A stretch of 64,000 nucleotides of DNA from Cyanoderma ruficeps (taxonomy: Eukaryota; Chordata; Aves; Passeriformes; Timaliidae): positions 31,997,039-32,061,038 of the forward strand of contig VZDJ01007747.1 of assembly GCA_008694505.1 (NCBI GenBank), in the 5' to 3' direction. Every line of letters starts with the position of its first letter. Within the stretch, counting starts at the first letter, position 1. The notes under the pieces were generated by a model that did no database searches, was not told the origin of the DNA, and saw only the letters and a list, made by a program, of their open reading frames with translations. Shown piece after piece: positions 39,131 to 51,568 of this stretch. Both the position numbers and the translations under genes were made by a program.

Positions 39131-42100
39131 CCTCTGGTTCCCTAGAGTCACCAGTCCCAGAGCTGGTGCCAACCTTCAGTCCCTCTTCAGTTCAGTCTCA
39201 GCCATCATAACCAGTTCTGGAACAACTTACTCATCTTGGATGCTAAACTTTTTGTGATTAAAAACACCTTACTATTTCTAATTTTGAATAGTAGAAATAA
39301 TGTTTTTCTAATACTGCTGTCCAAGCAAGACTTTGCACATGCATCTTCCGCCAATTTCCGTCATAAAGAGCATTTTTCTTTTTCTCCATATTACTGACAG
39401 GTGTTGAAGGAATAATTCCTGCTAGTTCCTGATTTACAATTAGCAGATATGAATTAGACTTCTACCTCTGCCAGCTGCAGTCTTGTTAGCTAGCTTAGTG
39501 TTCCTGCACCTCTGAGTTATCAATACTTTCAAAATACAAAAGAAGGCTTCACTGCAAAGCTTCACTTCATGCTGGCCGCATCCAACATGTGTGTGTTATC
39601 TGTGTGTACACACACAACATCAGTTAGGTACTCCATGGAGAAGTTTATAAGGAAAACTGTTTCATCAGCCTCTTTCTCAACTATCCTAATAAATAATGTA
39701 AGATTTCAGATATCTTACAAAGGGGGATCCCGGATCTCTGCTGCTTGTAAGCAAACATGTTGTACGTATCAATATGGGAGACCCTATGTCTGTGAAATGG
39801 TACATGGGAAAGGGCTACTAATGCAATAAGGACTACTAACTCCTAATGTGGATATTGTGCAATTATATGGAACCTCTAATTGCGATTTCTGAAAGCCCAG
39901 TCAATCAGATTGGTTCTGCTGCTGTATAAACAAAATAAGTGATAAACTCTCTTTGGGAGAAATCTTAATATCATAGGACATGATACAATAGAGGTGTCTT
40001 GGGTTCATTCAGAAAACAGAAAGTATAAAGGCAAAATTAACATGAGAGGATCACAGTGATTTATGGGTTTTTTCCCTGCCCAATACAAATAATCTCTTCA
40101 TTCTGGTTGGCTTTTGTTCACCCAATTGGTCCAAATTATGTAGCATTCAGTTCTTTCTGCAGGAGGTGATGTATAAAGTGATGGAAACCCATGCATAAAA
40201 ATGGAAATTAATAGCTTTTTACATCAAAATATTAACCAATTTTTCACTATTTTAAAATTCCAGTTAAATAATTTCTTAATTGTGTGCAATTAATACATAG
40301 TATGCATAGTGTGATGGCAATTGTGAGGAATTGGTCAGTACTTTTTCTATTTTGCCAAATTACTTTGTTCGGCTTCAAATGTTGTCAGTACATTAAATAA
40401 ATTTTCTTTTATTGAGAAATGAAAGTGTTCCTATAATAGTGCCATTTTAGGTTTTTTTCCATGAAATTGAAACTATTTAGTGGTTATTGCTTCAACTTTT
40501 AATGTTATCAAGTGATTTTTAAGATGAACAATTAATACATGTTATATTCTTGCAGAAAAATGTCTTAACATAGTTACAGAGTTCCTGTAAGAAACAAAAC
40601 TAGATTAGAATATTCATGTTCCCTTAGTAGTCAAGAAAATTTTTTTCTGCATTTTTCATTTTTTTTGTTTTCTTTTGTTACACTCATTTCTTTTTCAGAA
40701 GTGAAACACCTCACTTTATGAATTACCTAAGCAACACCATAAGAAATATGGAAATTTTGTGGTAGAGGATATTTTCATACTGTTGTCTCAATTCTAGAAC
40801 AAGGAGAAGCATTTAATTAAATATAGTAGTTTTATCCACAATTGGTATAAACAATAACACTTCAGAGCACATGGACTGCCTGAAGGTATTAGAAACAAAT
40901 TTCTTTTTATAGAGCACTGAATAACTAAACTATGTGCTAGATTTTTTTTCTTCCCTTTTTGAATCTTCAGTTATAAGTGATCCAGAACAAAATTCCTAAT
41001 TGTTCTGGGAAGTTTATGCATATTATAATATTTTATAAATTCTGCATTATGCATTTACTCTTACCAGTGCAGTTAGTGGTGTTGCATACTTCATGGCTTT
41101 AGCACACTGTCTGGACAAGGCTTGTAGGCACAGATGATATTTTTTAAGTTCAGATAATAAAAATATTTGCTCCTCTACCCACAAATTTAATCTTGCAAAC
41201 CTGTATGGCACACAAATAGAACATAGTCAAATACACAAACATGCATCCTAATATAGTGTAGGTTCTATTACATAAAATGTGCATGCTTGTGTTTAATGTA
41301 CAAATAAAACTTTATTAAGACTTTTACATTGTACTTCTATGATGCAGTAGAGCTGTTCCACATGAGGTGCCTTATTTTTAGGCACTAGGTATTTACTGTA
41401 GTGCAGTATTTTTAAATGGCTTAGAAGAACACAACATGCAACATCACCAAAAATTATGAAATCTTTATAGAAATACATTTAAACTGGGTCAGCTGCAGCA
41501 CTATGATTAGTAGAAGTAGACTCAAAAGCTGATTCTGGACACTGAGATACTATTCCCAATTCCGTATTGAAAGTTTCCTTGAATTAATGCAGTCATGATT
41601 TTTTTTTTTTTAAGTCTGTTATGTGTGGGAAGGCTCAGATATTATAGTGACTATCATTCTTTATCATATTGAATTTTGCACTCCAAATTATATTACCTTT
41701 AAAATGTTGCTGACATTTTGCTGTTCCACTATTCTGATCCATATAGGTTTTATACCATAATATTTTAAGTTCATTCTGGTGCATATAGCAGTGTAAGCAG
41801 TACCTTGCATTTCTTGTTTCTTCTCTCCTTATTTTCACAGAGAAGTGGTCTCTGTGAAGTATTTGCTTAGGATTTTTCAAGAAAACTGAACTCAATACAT
41901 AGATACTATTAAAAGTTTACATCAGAGAGGACAGTTTATAGGTATATGTATAGGATTTGGAACAGAATGGTTAAGATTTATTATATTCCTTTGTTTTTAT
42001 GGAGTTTGAACTACCTTTGTACTGAACTTCTGGGAATATCCTGTCCCCTTGAAAGACACTGGCGTCCAGCTCTGCCTGTGCAGGAGAAAGTGCTAGTGCA

Positions 42101-45100
42101 GGTCCATTGTTCCAGATATGCTCTTCTTTGAAGGATCTTGTTTCAGGTCATTAAGAGTGTTGGCATCTTGGTTTTATATTGTATTAGAAAGCCAAGAGAA
42201 GGATTGCAAGTGTAAGCTCTGGGCTGCTGAGGAGGTACTGCCACAGCACACGGCATTACCTGCAACCTTGTGGTTATTCTGTGTCAGGCTGTTTCCTTGC
42301 TGCCACCCAGCCAAGACATATGAATCAACAGTCAGTGGTTGAGAAAATTTTGTTGCTGAAGGGCACTATCACATGCAGAGTCTGGGTGATGTCTTTTCCA
42401 TAGCTCTGCTCCAGAATAAACTGCCTACACTTACTGTGCACTTAAGTGTTCTTTCAGCCAAAGAGGCTTTTCCTTGACTCCAGGGTTGTGAAAGTGCTAT
42501 TCGTTCATTATCAATGTTACCTTTTTCACACCATTCAGCTTCAAACATCTGCTTTTTATCTGTGACTTGGGCTAATCTTAGCTTACCATCTTGGATATAG
42601 TACAAGAATGTGTTCAGAGAAGCACCAGTGCACAGCTGTCTGTCCAGTGGCTGCTTCAGAGTCAACTCCATCGACGCAGTTCACTGGGTACTTGAAAGTA
42701 GATGTTGACCATTTTGTTTTATCTATTAAAAATCCATTACTCCCAACTCCATTTGGCTATGATAAAGGTTTTTATATACAATTTTATCTAGTTCAGAAAT
42801 ATTAGAACACCATGTAATTCAATTTTATTTTTGTCTTTAATGTCTGAACTTGAATTAATACAGCATTACTTTTCATCCTGATATCAATCTTGTTCCTTTC
42901 ATTCAGATCCAAATTCCTTTGTAGTACATGATTTAATTCACTAAAATAAGGTGAAATGAAACCCTGGTCAAGGGAACATTAAACTAACATATTTTTCATG
43001 TCACATGTGATAGCAACAGTCTGCTGTGTAATTGTTTGTGTTTCCCTCCTTTCTTTTAGTTGCTGGCAGTCTTTAAAACTTTTTCCCCTCTCAAGAACTG
43101 ATATTACCTCTATTCTCCCCCCACCCCCAGCCCTACCCCCACCTTCAGCCTTAAGGAAAATCAATTCATCCATTATTTAATTATATTAGAGAGATTAAAA
43201 ATACACTTTTATAAAATCAAGTCCCTGGTTTTTAAGCAATTTTGAACTCAAACTAGTCTGGTATTCTCTAACTGTGGATCTGTGCTCTGTGCTTTCTTTT
43301 GTGGCAAATTAGTTTTGATTTGACAGCTATTTTTGTTTCAAGATTGTAGGCACACCAGCTTTAGTGAGGCTTGGCTCTTAGGGACAGTTGCACATGCATG
43401 GCTGGTTATGCATCAAATTCTGTAATCCAAAGGGATGCTCCAGGTCATGGTCTTAAAAAAAAAAAAAGAAAAGAAAAAGAAAAAAAAAGGACAAAAAGAA
43501 AAAAAAAGTCCAGGCAAAGAGATTTTGAGCCACAACATGGACTTGTACCAAGAAAAGATATATCAAGTTGGAAAGCAAAGGAATGTCTTTCCTTCCAGAT
43601 TGTTTCTGTTCATTATTCTTCTCTTCTCCATTATGCATGCACAACTAATGGAATTAGTTAATAGTTTTAAAATGCAAATGAAACAGAGGGTATCTTTTAC
43701 TGAGAAGGGTTAAACTTAGCTTAGTGAAATGTGCACAGCCTGTAACGTGAATTTATGTACAGCTTGGGAGTTGTGGTATGGTAGGGAGAAGGTTCTTGAC
43801 TAAACAGAAAGAAAAAGCCTGGGCAATATATTCAAACCACCTTCAGAAATGTAGTTTGTACTCTAAGTAGTCTCAGGGCCAGCTTGTTGATTTAATTTAT
43901 AATCTGTTGTGCTGGTGGCTGGATGCTACATTGACATCAGCAGGCAGTGCAGTGCAGGAGGATTTGCAGTATTGAGGGCATGACTTCCACACAACTCACA
44001 TTTTGCAGAGGTTTATTTCACACTAGGTCCAGCCCAGTCGAGTGAACTAACTGCCTGTTAATGGCTGGCATGGGTTAAGTGCATTTCTGGAGTCCATCTG
44101 ACTCCTTTCTTACGAAGGGCATAGAGTCTGTGAGCTTGGAGACATCTCCACATCATGGACCAAAGCGAGGTGATTCAGCCACTGACTTGAGGAAAGTGTT
44201 CCTTAACTGAGCTAAAAAGTGAGTGGGAATTTAGGTATGGAGCAGGAATTCCTTTGTGATAATGACTTCATTAGGCACCCTACCAGGTGCCATGTGTGTC
44301 ATCCTGGGATGAAAAGTTCATTTCATTTCACTTTTCATATCATTTATACCACAGACCTAATAACCCTCTGCTCTTCTCCCCTGCTTCCATGAAAAGCATC
44401 CAAGTCCTGGAGGAGTCTATTTTATGTATTCAGCACCAGTCATGTTCCTGTGACAATGCTCTTCCCTTGTCTGATGACAATTCCTCTTCCTGAAACACCT
44501 GCTTGAATTTTTTTTTGCTCTAGAGCTGTGGAGAAGACAGACTATTCAGCACACAATTTCCCACCCTTTTCACTTATTTTATTCTTTGTGAGGTCTGCAG
44601 CCTTGCTCTACAGCTGTCTCAGCCCCTCCGCTGCTGCTGACTTCTTTTGGAGTGAGCCAGTGGCCAGGCTTGGCAGTAGCTTGTTCTGCTGCTTGGACCC
44701 ACTTCCCCCACACTGGGTGGAGGAATCAGCCCATCTGACAGTCCTAGAGTGCTCTGTAGAAACCACATCCCTTAGGGAATAAGGTCATCATGCATGCTCT
44801 TGGCATAATTTGAAAGCCAATCTTAAATCCCAAAATGCTTTCTTCTGCAGCTTCTTCCCCCCCATCAATCCTCTTTAATAATAACAAAGACAAAAGACCT
44901 ATTTAGGATCCAATGATGTGATTCTACAGTAGAGAGCTCAGATATGATAAATATAACTTTGGCTGCTCCTAGCAATAACTTTCAACAGAATGTAACCAAT
45001 ATGTCACTAGATATATTGTGAACTGCATGATTTCAAATAAGTCTTAATATACCTTGATATGTCTCTTGATTGTAGGAAGGTGCACACATATATCTACATT

Positions 45101-47179
45101 GTAGTAAATTTGTATACTATCAAATTCATTTGTGCAAATATATGTGATCATGTAATTACACTCTGTATTATTGCAATACAGATGCACAGGGAAGCAGGAT
45201 TAAGATTGTGCTGTCAGCTTCAATTTGAATAACCCCTGGCATCTGAGCACACTGCAATGGAACATTAACTTTTGGTGTGGCTTTTGCTGCAGCTGCTAGA
45301 ATTAGAATCAATGCCTGCTTCTCTTTGGCAAGTTACTGCTATCCTGAACATAGGTGTGTGTACTTGGTCATTCTGATCAGTGCACTGGTCATCAGCAGCA
45401 CACAAGAGTAATAGAAATGAGGGTAATGTCCGTGGGGAACATTAGCTAGGACAGAAACAGCAGTGTAGCTTCAGCAGAAGCAGTGAGAGCTGTGGCACAG
45501 CCTACAGAACAGAGCTTTCCATGCACTGGGCCACCACAAGTGCATCTCGTTACACAAAGGTAATGAAGTGACCTGCGAGAGAGTTAGCAAGGACAAGCAT
45601 TCATCATTATCCAACTTTTAGATGTCCTACTCGAAAGAAGCAGAATGTCATTATTTTATTTTTGCTTGTTTGTATAGTGTATTATGAGATAGTCATTCAA
45701 AACTGTTTATTTGAACGATGGTTTAAAGGCATCTCAGTGTCCACTGAAAATGGTAGTTAATAGTAGAGACAGCAAACAAAAGATATTGTTTACAGGGAGC
45801 ATGTTAAAACCATTTTTAAGCAAGGTTTTAATGAGATAATATTGGCATGTGAGAATTTTCTGGTTTGCATGCCTTGCCAATTGAGTATTCCCCTTCTGTC
45901 ATTTCTGTTTTAAAATAAGGTTTATTGGAATTGCACAGCATATATATAATTTGTCTTTATGAAACTGATACATTTACTCACCAGACCATGACACATTTCT
46001 CTAGACCTGTTGATAGGATCTAAACTGTACTTCTTCTCTGTGCTTTGAATTTGAAAGCAAAAGTCAGCAGGATTGAAAGGACAACCATGAGTCTTTACCA
46101 TGAAATTTTGGAACAGTTTGAATATGAGAGGAAAAAAGCTGGGAGTTGTGTTACAACAGCACAATATAATGTTTCAGATGCACATTACTATATGATTTTC
46201 ATTCTCACTAAAAAAATTGTACTTTTTATGTTTTGGAAGCTTTTCAACTACTAATGTCTTACTCTTCTCCTTCTTTATACCATCATAGTAATACTATTTT
46301 TGTCACTGCTAATTTATGAAATGATGTTTGATATGTCTAGTTATTAAGGAAGGAAGCAACAAGAAAATAGCATCGTAATATACTAATATATAAATGAGAT
46401 ATAAAAAATTGAATATAAATTCAAGTCAACAGTATTTGGAAAAAAATACAGGCTTGCGCCTTATCTACACAATAATGAGTCAAAAGGACACAGCAAAATT
46501 TTCAGAGGCCACTAATTCTTAGTCATTTTGACAAGTGTTCATGTAAACCTCCTGTTAATTTATCTGTACTTGCCATTATATCCAGCCATTTAAGGAAAAG
46601 AAAAATCATTATTAAAAACATGGGTTTATTTGTTTAGAGTCACGCCATCAGTTATGAAACTTTTACTTTTGCTTTTTCGTAAAATAATTATTAGTGTACC
46701 CAGTTTTCTGGCACAACAAACTTGGTAAAATGTCATGCATACATAGCCTTCCTATTTTAAAAGTAGTCTAGGAAAGGTAGTAAAGACAAGGGTAGAAAGA
46801 CAATGTAGCTGAACATATTTTATGCAAAAATATTAAAATGCATGGTCTTCTAAAACAAAGATAGGCCAAAACATCAGTAATTATAAAAGTCTTTATGAGG
46901 GTTCACAGCAATACAGCCGTTCTCTTTCGCTTGATAATTACCTTGTTAAGCTAGTGTCCAGCTAGTTCTGTATATTTTAAAGAAAAATAATCATCTTGTT
47001 AATTCATGGAAGAGTTCCGGCACTCTTCATCAAAATATTGGTCTGAAATTTTGACTTAAGCTTAAATTTTCTGGACTGAGAAGGAAAAGCAGCTCCTTCT
47101 CAGATTTCCTCTTCATCATTCACCACTCTATTTTTCCATTGTTTATTTCTACCATTATACTTCAAATTACACCATATTT
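39131..47179. other. Intronic stretch, no recognised coding feature
   Basis: AT-rich, with an A-rich purine tract at 43455-43507 and a small palindrome at 40276-40293. The longest open frames (about 100 codons, e.g. 42369-42671 on the minus strand) have no recognisable motif. No transposable element recognised. Confidence 0.5.
43455..43507 (+). repeat. A-rich (AAAAG)n-like purine tract
   Basis: Low-complexity run of A with scattered G and a single C. It encodes the lysine-rich segments seen in two overlapping + frames, which are therefore not genes. Confidence 0.85.
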
Positions 47180-47950
47180 AGTTATAGATTCATAGCGTGG
47201 TTTCTGTTGAAAGAGGCCTTCAAGATGATCTGATTTCAACCCCCTGCCATGAGCAGGACCCCCTTTCACTACACCAAGTTGCTCCAAGTTCCACTCAGCC
47301 TGGCGTTCCAGAAGGGGGCATCCACAGGTTTTTTTGGGCAACCCTTTCCAGCATCTCACCACCTTCATTGTAAATAATTTCTTCCTAATAGCTCATCTAA
47401 ACACACACTCTTAGTTTAGAGCCATTACCCCTTGTTCTATCACTACATCACCTTTTGAAAAGTCCCTCCCCAGCTCTCTTGTAGCTCCCTTTAAGTACTG
47501 GAAGGTGCCATAAGGTCTCCCTGGAGCCTTCTCTTCTTCTGAAAGAACAAATCTCTCTCACCCTGTCTTTATAGGAGAAGTGCTTCAGCCCCCAGACCAT
47601 CTTTTTGAGTTTTCCCAGGTCCCTCTGGATGGCATCCTTTCCCTCCAGTCTTGCTGCATCACACAGAGTGGTGTCATCTGCAGCCGTGCTCTTGATCCCA
47701 CTGTCTATGTCATTGATAAAGGTGTTAAACAGCCCTGGTGCCAGTACAGACTCCATAAGAATGCCACTTGTCCATAGCTCTTTGAGTACAACCATCCCAG
47801 CAATTCCTTGTCCTCTGAGTGGTTCATGCACCTAATCTACGTCTCTCCAGTTTAGAGACAAAGTTGTGTGGTACAGTGTCAAATGCTTTGCACAGGTCCG
47901 GGTAAATGGCATCAGTCCCTCTTCCCGCCTCACCAGCACTGTAAATCACA
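47180..47950 (-). mobile_element. CR1 LINE copy with RT remnant, internally deleted (antisense)
   Basis: Longest CR1 copy in the window. The 3' end ('tagattcatagcgtgg') is at about 47180. Reading rightward come 'ccccctgccatgagcagg', 'aataatttcttcctaatagctc', 'tatcactacatcaccttttg', 'gtactggaaggtgccataaggtctcc', then near 47607 an abrupt jump from 3'-part sequence ('gaccatctttttg') to RT-domain sequence ('cccaggtccctctggatgg'). A second shorter deletion lies near 47765. It is 5'-truncated at about 47950 and is followed about 90 bp on by the (GATA)18 tract. Confidence 0.96.
47448..47831 (-). pseudogene. Decayed CR1 reverse transcriptase (ORF2p) remnant
   Basis: Minus-strand frame of 127 codons inside the CR1 copy. 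About residues 27-57 correspond to the RT palm: [13 protein letters not shown] (consensus-like PVLFNIFINDID), then AADDT in place of the catalytic FADDT, with the Asp pair at about 47673-47678, followed by [10 protein letters not shown]. The intact family protein runs to several hundred residues; this copy lacks the endonuclease and most of the RT. The C-terminal part of the frame reads 3'-region sequence brought in by the internal deletion. Not expected to be functional. Confidence 0.88.
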
Positions 47951-48046
47951 GTTGCCTGTGTCTGGATGAGCTCTGCCCAGTGCCGTCAGCACTACACAAA
48001 TGGCAGGAATTCCCTGTCTCAGTACAAATCAAAGAGTATGTGAGAT

Positions 48047-48118
<72 letters not shown>
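48047..48118 (+). repeat. (GATA)18 microsatellite
   Basis: 72 nt of perfect GATA, 18 copies, followed by a T-rich stretch with an N at 48127. Probably highly polymorphic. Confidence 0.97.
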
Positions 48119-48642
48119 TCCTTAATNTTTTTTCTTATTTTTTTTTGCCTGTCCATTTTCTCTCTCACTCTGGTTGGTAAAATTTAAAAAATGGAGAAAC
48201 ATGTACCAACTTTTTAATTCATTGCTTATTTTTCAGACTAATGATAGACGTGGATCATGTTATAGGGATGACAGATAACACAAAAATCATTTAACAAAAC
48301 ATGTAAAAGTTTCCTTGGATGATGTGAAAATGTCAACAAATCCTCAGGGAATTTTCTTTTTTTTCTCTGTTTCAAATGTAGTTCAGACTTCTTTCAGTGG
48401 GATTGCTGAGAACTATTAACAGACTTAGATCAGTGGAAACCTTTCTTATAAGTTACATTTTCTTCTTTTTCTTCTTCCAAAAGAACTCTAACTTCCTCTT
48501 TCACATCTTAGATGCCTTGTGCTCACTGAGAATAGCAGCAATCAGGTTTTTCCTGTTGCTGAACTAGCTTAAATATAGACATCTACAAAGGCAGTAGTAA
48601 TGAGCCTCAGCTAATATCCTGTTTATTCTTACAGAGCTTTTG

Positions 48643-48684
48643 TATGTCACTAAAGATGTATGTCCTTTATATGTCACTAAAGAT
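48643..48684 (+). repeat. Short direct duplication (TATGTCACTAAAGATG)
   Basis: Two identical 16-bp copies, 26 bp apart, at 48643-48658 and 48669-48684. Confidence 0.85.
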
Positions 48685-49604
48685 GCTTTTATGATTTCTG
48701 GAATTTATTTATCTTTCAAAACAGCAGAGAATCTTTCAATGTCTGCCATCATTGCTATTTACAATTGCAGTGGCACTAAAGATGATCTTCCTCAAGTTTC
48801 CAATCCTCAGTATTTTCTCAGGTGCTTCAAAACTGCAAGATGTTATTTCAGAGAAAATATACTTAAAATAGACAATTCAATCTGATGCCTTTAATTCCTC
48901 AAGTTGTGTCACAAGTCACTCAAGTTCTTATTTGTTTTCCTATGGACCACATAAGAGCATCCTTTTATTTGAAATTAAACCAAATTTATCCATTGCCAAA
49001 AGTGCAATGAAAACTAGTTCAGGATGGTGGAAAGGTCATAAGATGCTTAGCTAAAGGTATAGCTCATCAGACTCCTCCACCCAGTGCTCTAGACATGCTG
49101 CAGAGTGGGACAGTCCAATTTTCTGTCAAATAAAAATAAAAAGGTATGGGAGGATGGGTAGTGATGTTTCAAAGTCCTCCGTTGGTTTTACTTAACATGA
49201 CATCTTAAGTGGTCAGGTTTTTTTTGACAGTTCTTTCTGTATGGCAGTTGAGTGCCCAGTTCCCTCATAGACTTTCACATCCTGACCTTCTGTGTAATCT
49301 GAGGACATAAAAGTGGGAGAGGGCAGGAAGGGGCTCTGGCTTGTTGGATCCTTTCTGTGAAGGGCTCCTTACCCTTACCAGCTCCTGAGCTGTCAGTGCT
49401 TAGCACCATGCTATGTGGCATGCAGGAGTGCCTCTCTGCAGCCTCTAGGAGGACCGTAATGCCCATGTGGTTGGAAGCTCACTTGGCTCTAGGAGCTGTT
49501 TCCTGTCTCCTAGTAGAAAGAACCATCTGTTCTTCCTGTTTGGGAATGTTTACATTCCAGGTGTTGAGCCTACTTTCCCCTCACCATACACTTTTAGGCT
49601 TATA

Positions 49605-49675
49605 GTTGCAAGGATCCCTACATGATCTTTAAGGTCCCTTCTAACTCTAGCTATTATACGAGTCTATGTTCCTTG
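49605..49675 (+). mobile_element. CR1 LINE 3' tail fragment (sense)
   Basis: 'catgatctttaaggtcccttctaac' at 49621-49645 is the hallmark CR1 3' end read in sense, followed by 'gagtctatgttcc', which resembles the degenerate terminal 8-mer repeats. Upstream sequence (49.26-49.6 kb) is GC-richer but not recognisable as CR1, so the fragment is short. Confidence 0.65.
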
Positions 49676-51545
49676 AAATGCTTTGAAACTAGGACTTTAC
49701 TGATTCATCCCACCTAACTGAGCCATCTGTTAGAAGGTATCTGGATTTGTCTGGTTTTGAGCTTTTGGATTATTTTTTTCCAAATTTTGTTAAAGTAAGA
49801 AACTGCAAGATTCAGCCCAGATCTTTTTCCTGTTCAAACAGCAATACATTGCTACGCAGAATTTTACTGAAGACCACCTACACTTCATTTGAAGTTTGAT
49901 CAGACTGTGCTATTTCTTTTAAGTTTATTGGAACACAAGTGTTCATTAGTACTACATCTCTGTCACCAGACAAGTGTCTTTTGGAATAAAAGAGTACCAC
50001 ACTTCAGAATCTCAGAAAGCGTCATGGTCTACAAATTTAACACAGTTGGGAGTGGTTTTATGATTCTTGTTTCTGTAGAATTCGGACATCGGAGCTCCTC
50101 CAAGCACCTGCCACTTACTTCATCCACTCCTCTCCAGTGCATGAAAAGAAACAGCAGGGGCCCTACCACAGGAATAAATTCTTCTTCTAGCCAGAGATAG
50201 AAGGTCGCTGCTGAGGCTGGCCAGAGAAATGGGACCTGAGATGTTGAGGGGTATCTGGTACAGGGGAAAATGAGGGGCCATAAAAGTTTGTAGTATCTGC
50301 CAGGGGTGTAAACCCAGCAGAAGGAGGTAGGAAAAGGACAGACTACAAATGCTCCTTTTAGTGTATGTATTGCTAAGATGTAATTGAGGGTCAGTATTTG
50401 GCTTAGAGCAAATAAGGGCCATGCAGGGAAACCTAGCACCTGAACAACATCGTGATTATGTTGTGGTGTTTGTTTAAAGTAGACATCAAGATGGATTTTT
50501 TTTTTCCTCTAATTTTTCAGTGTTCTGAGGTCTGATGTCTTCTGAAAGACAACACATGACCTGGATAAGTAGTATTCAAAAAAAATCTGGAAATAATGAG
50601 TTCAACATGAAATTTCTTGCTCTAGTTATGTATAAATGATGGGAGGAAAACACAAATCCTCTGAGTTGTAATTCCTGAAATTTCACTTAAAAAATCAGAT
50701 TTTTAGATCACCCTTCCTGAAGCTTTGGACAAGATTCTGTGTAGTTAGAAAATTATTTCTTTAGTTAACCTCTTTTTTTACTGTTACTTATTGCTCCCAT
50801 TTTTATGCTATTGTCACCTTTGCTACATTTTGCCTCATTTTAGATAGAAGGCACTGAAATGGCATGGGAACTGCTGTTTTCCCAGGATCTGGAAAACTGC
50901 CGAATACCATGCTAAGTTGCTTATCAATCTAAGAGATCAAATCTGGTTCTGAGATCAGGCTCAATGAGGTCCAGCTAGCTATGTAACCAGAAGTTGAGAA
51001 GCATGCATGATTTAAACTGGTCCTCTTGTGAGTTGTAGAGCACCATAAATTGCAAAGCAAATATTTTTCTCTTGCTGTAAGTACTGTTTGAGGTCTGAGA
51101 AGAATTCACAGATCTTCCACAGGAGAAAAAAAATCCTCTCTTCCACACTGCCATCATTAATCCTATGCCATGAATTTTCTAGTGCAAAATACAAATTAAT
51201 TTTATGTAGCACAGAGCTAAAAATCGAAGGTAATAAGACCTTGCAGGTTGCCTCTAATCTTCTGTGGTATGTCTGGGTGCATCATATTATCAGTGGAGAA
51301 GAGACAGTTTCCTTTCAGCACAGCCTTTTTCAGCTTTTTTTTTTCCTAACCTCCAGTTTTTATGAGGAAAATTACCATGCCCTCATTTGTTTTGTCTCTG
51401 ACATTTTTATTGTCCTGGAGGTTAAAAAATTCTATACACAGTGATTCCTGTCCAGTAACTGTCCTGAAAATTTGTGCTTTTGTAAACTTTTTTCTTCTTT
51501 AACTCAGAACCAAAATCTGTAGATAACACTGTGCAAACAATGTAT

Positions 51546-51568
51546 TAGCACATATATTGTATGTGCTA
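51546..51568. repeat. Perfect palindrome TAGCACATA-n5-TATGTGCTA
   Basis: Nine-bp arms with a 5-nt loop, immediately followed by AATAAA at 51569-51574. Confidence 0.85.

Noticed and set aside
43371..43713. Lysine-rich plus-strand frames
   Set aside because: The lysines come from the A-rich tract at 43455-43507.
50029..50439. Minus-strand 136-codon frame rich in aromatic and Leu/Pro residues
   Set aside because: No motif recognised, and a second frame is open over the same bases, so it probably reflects local base composition.
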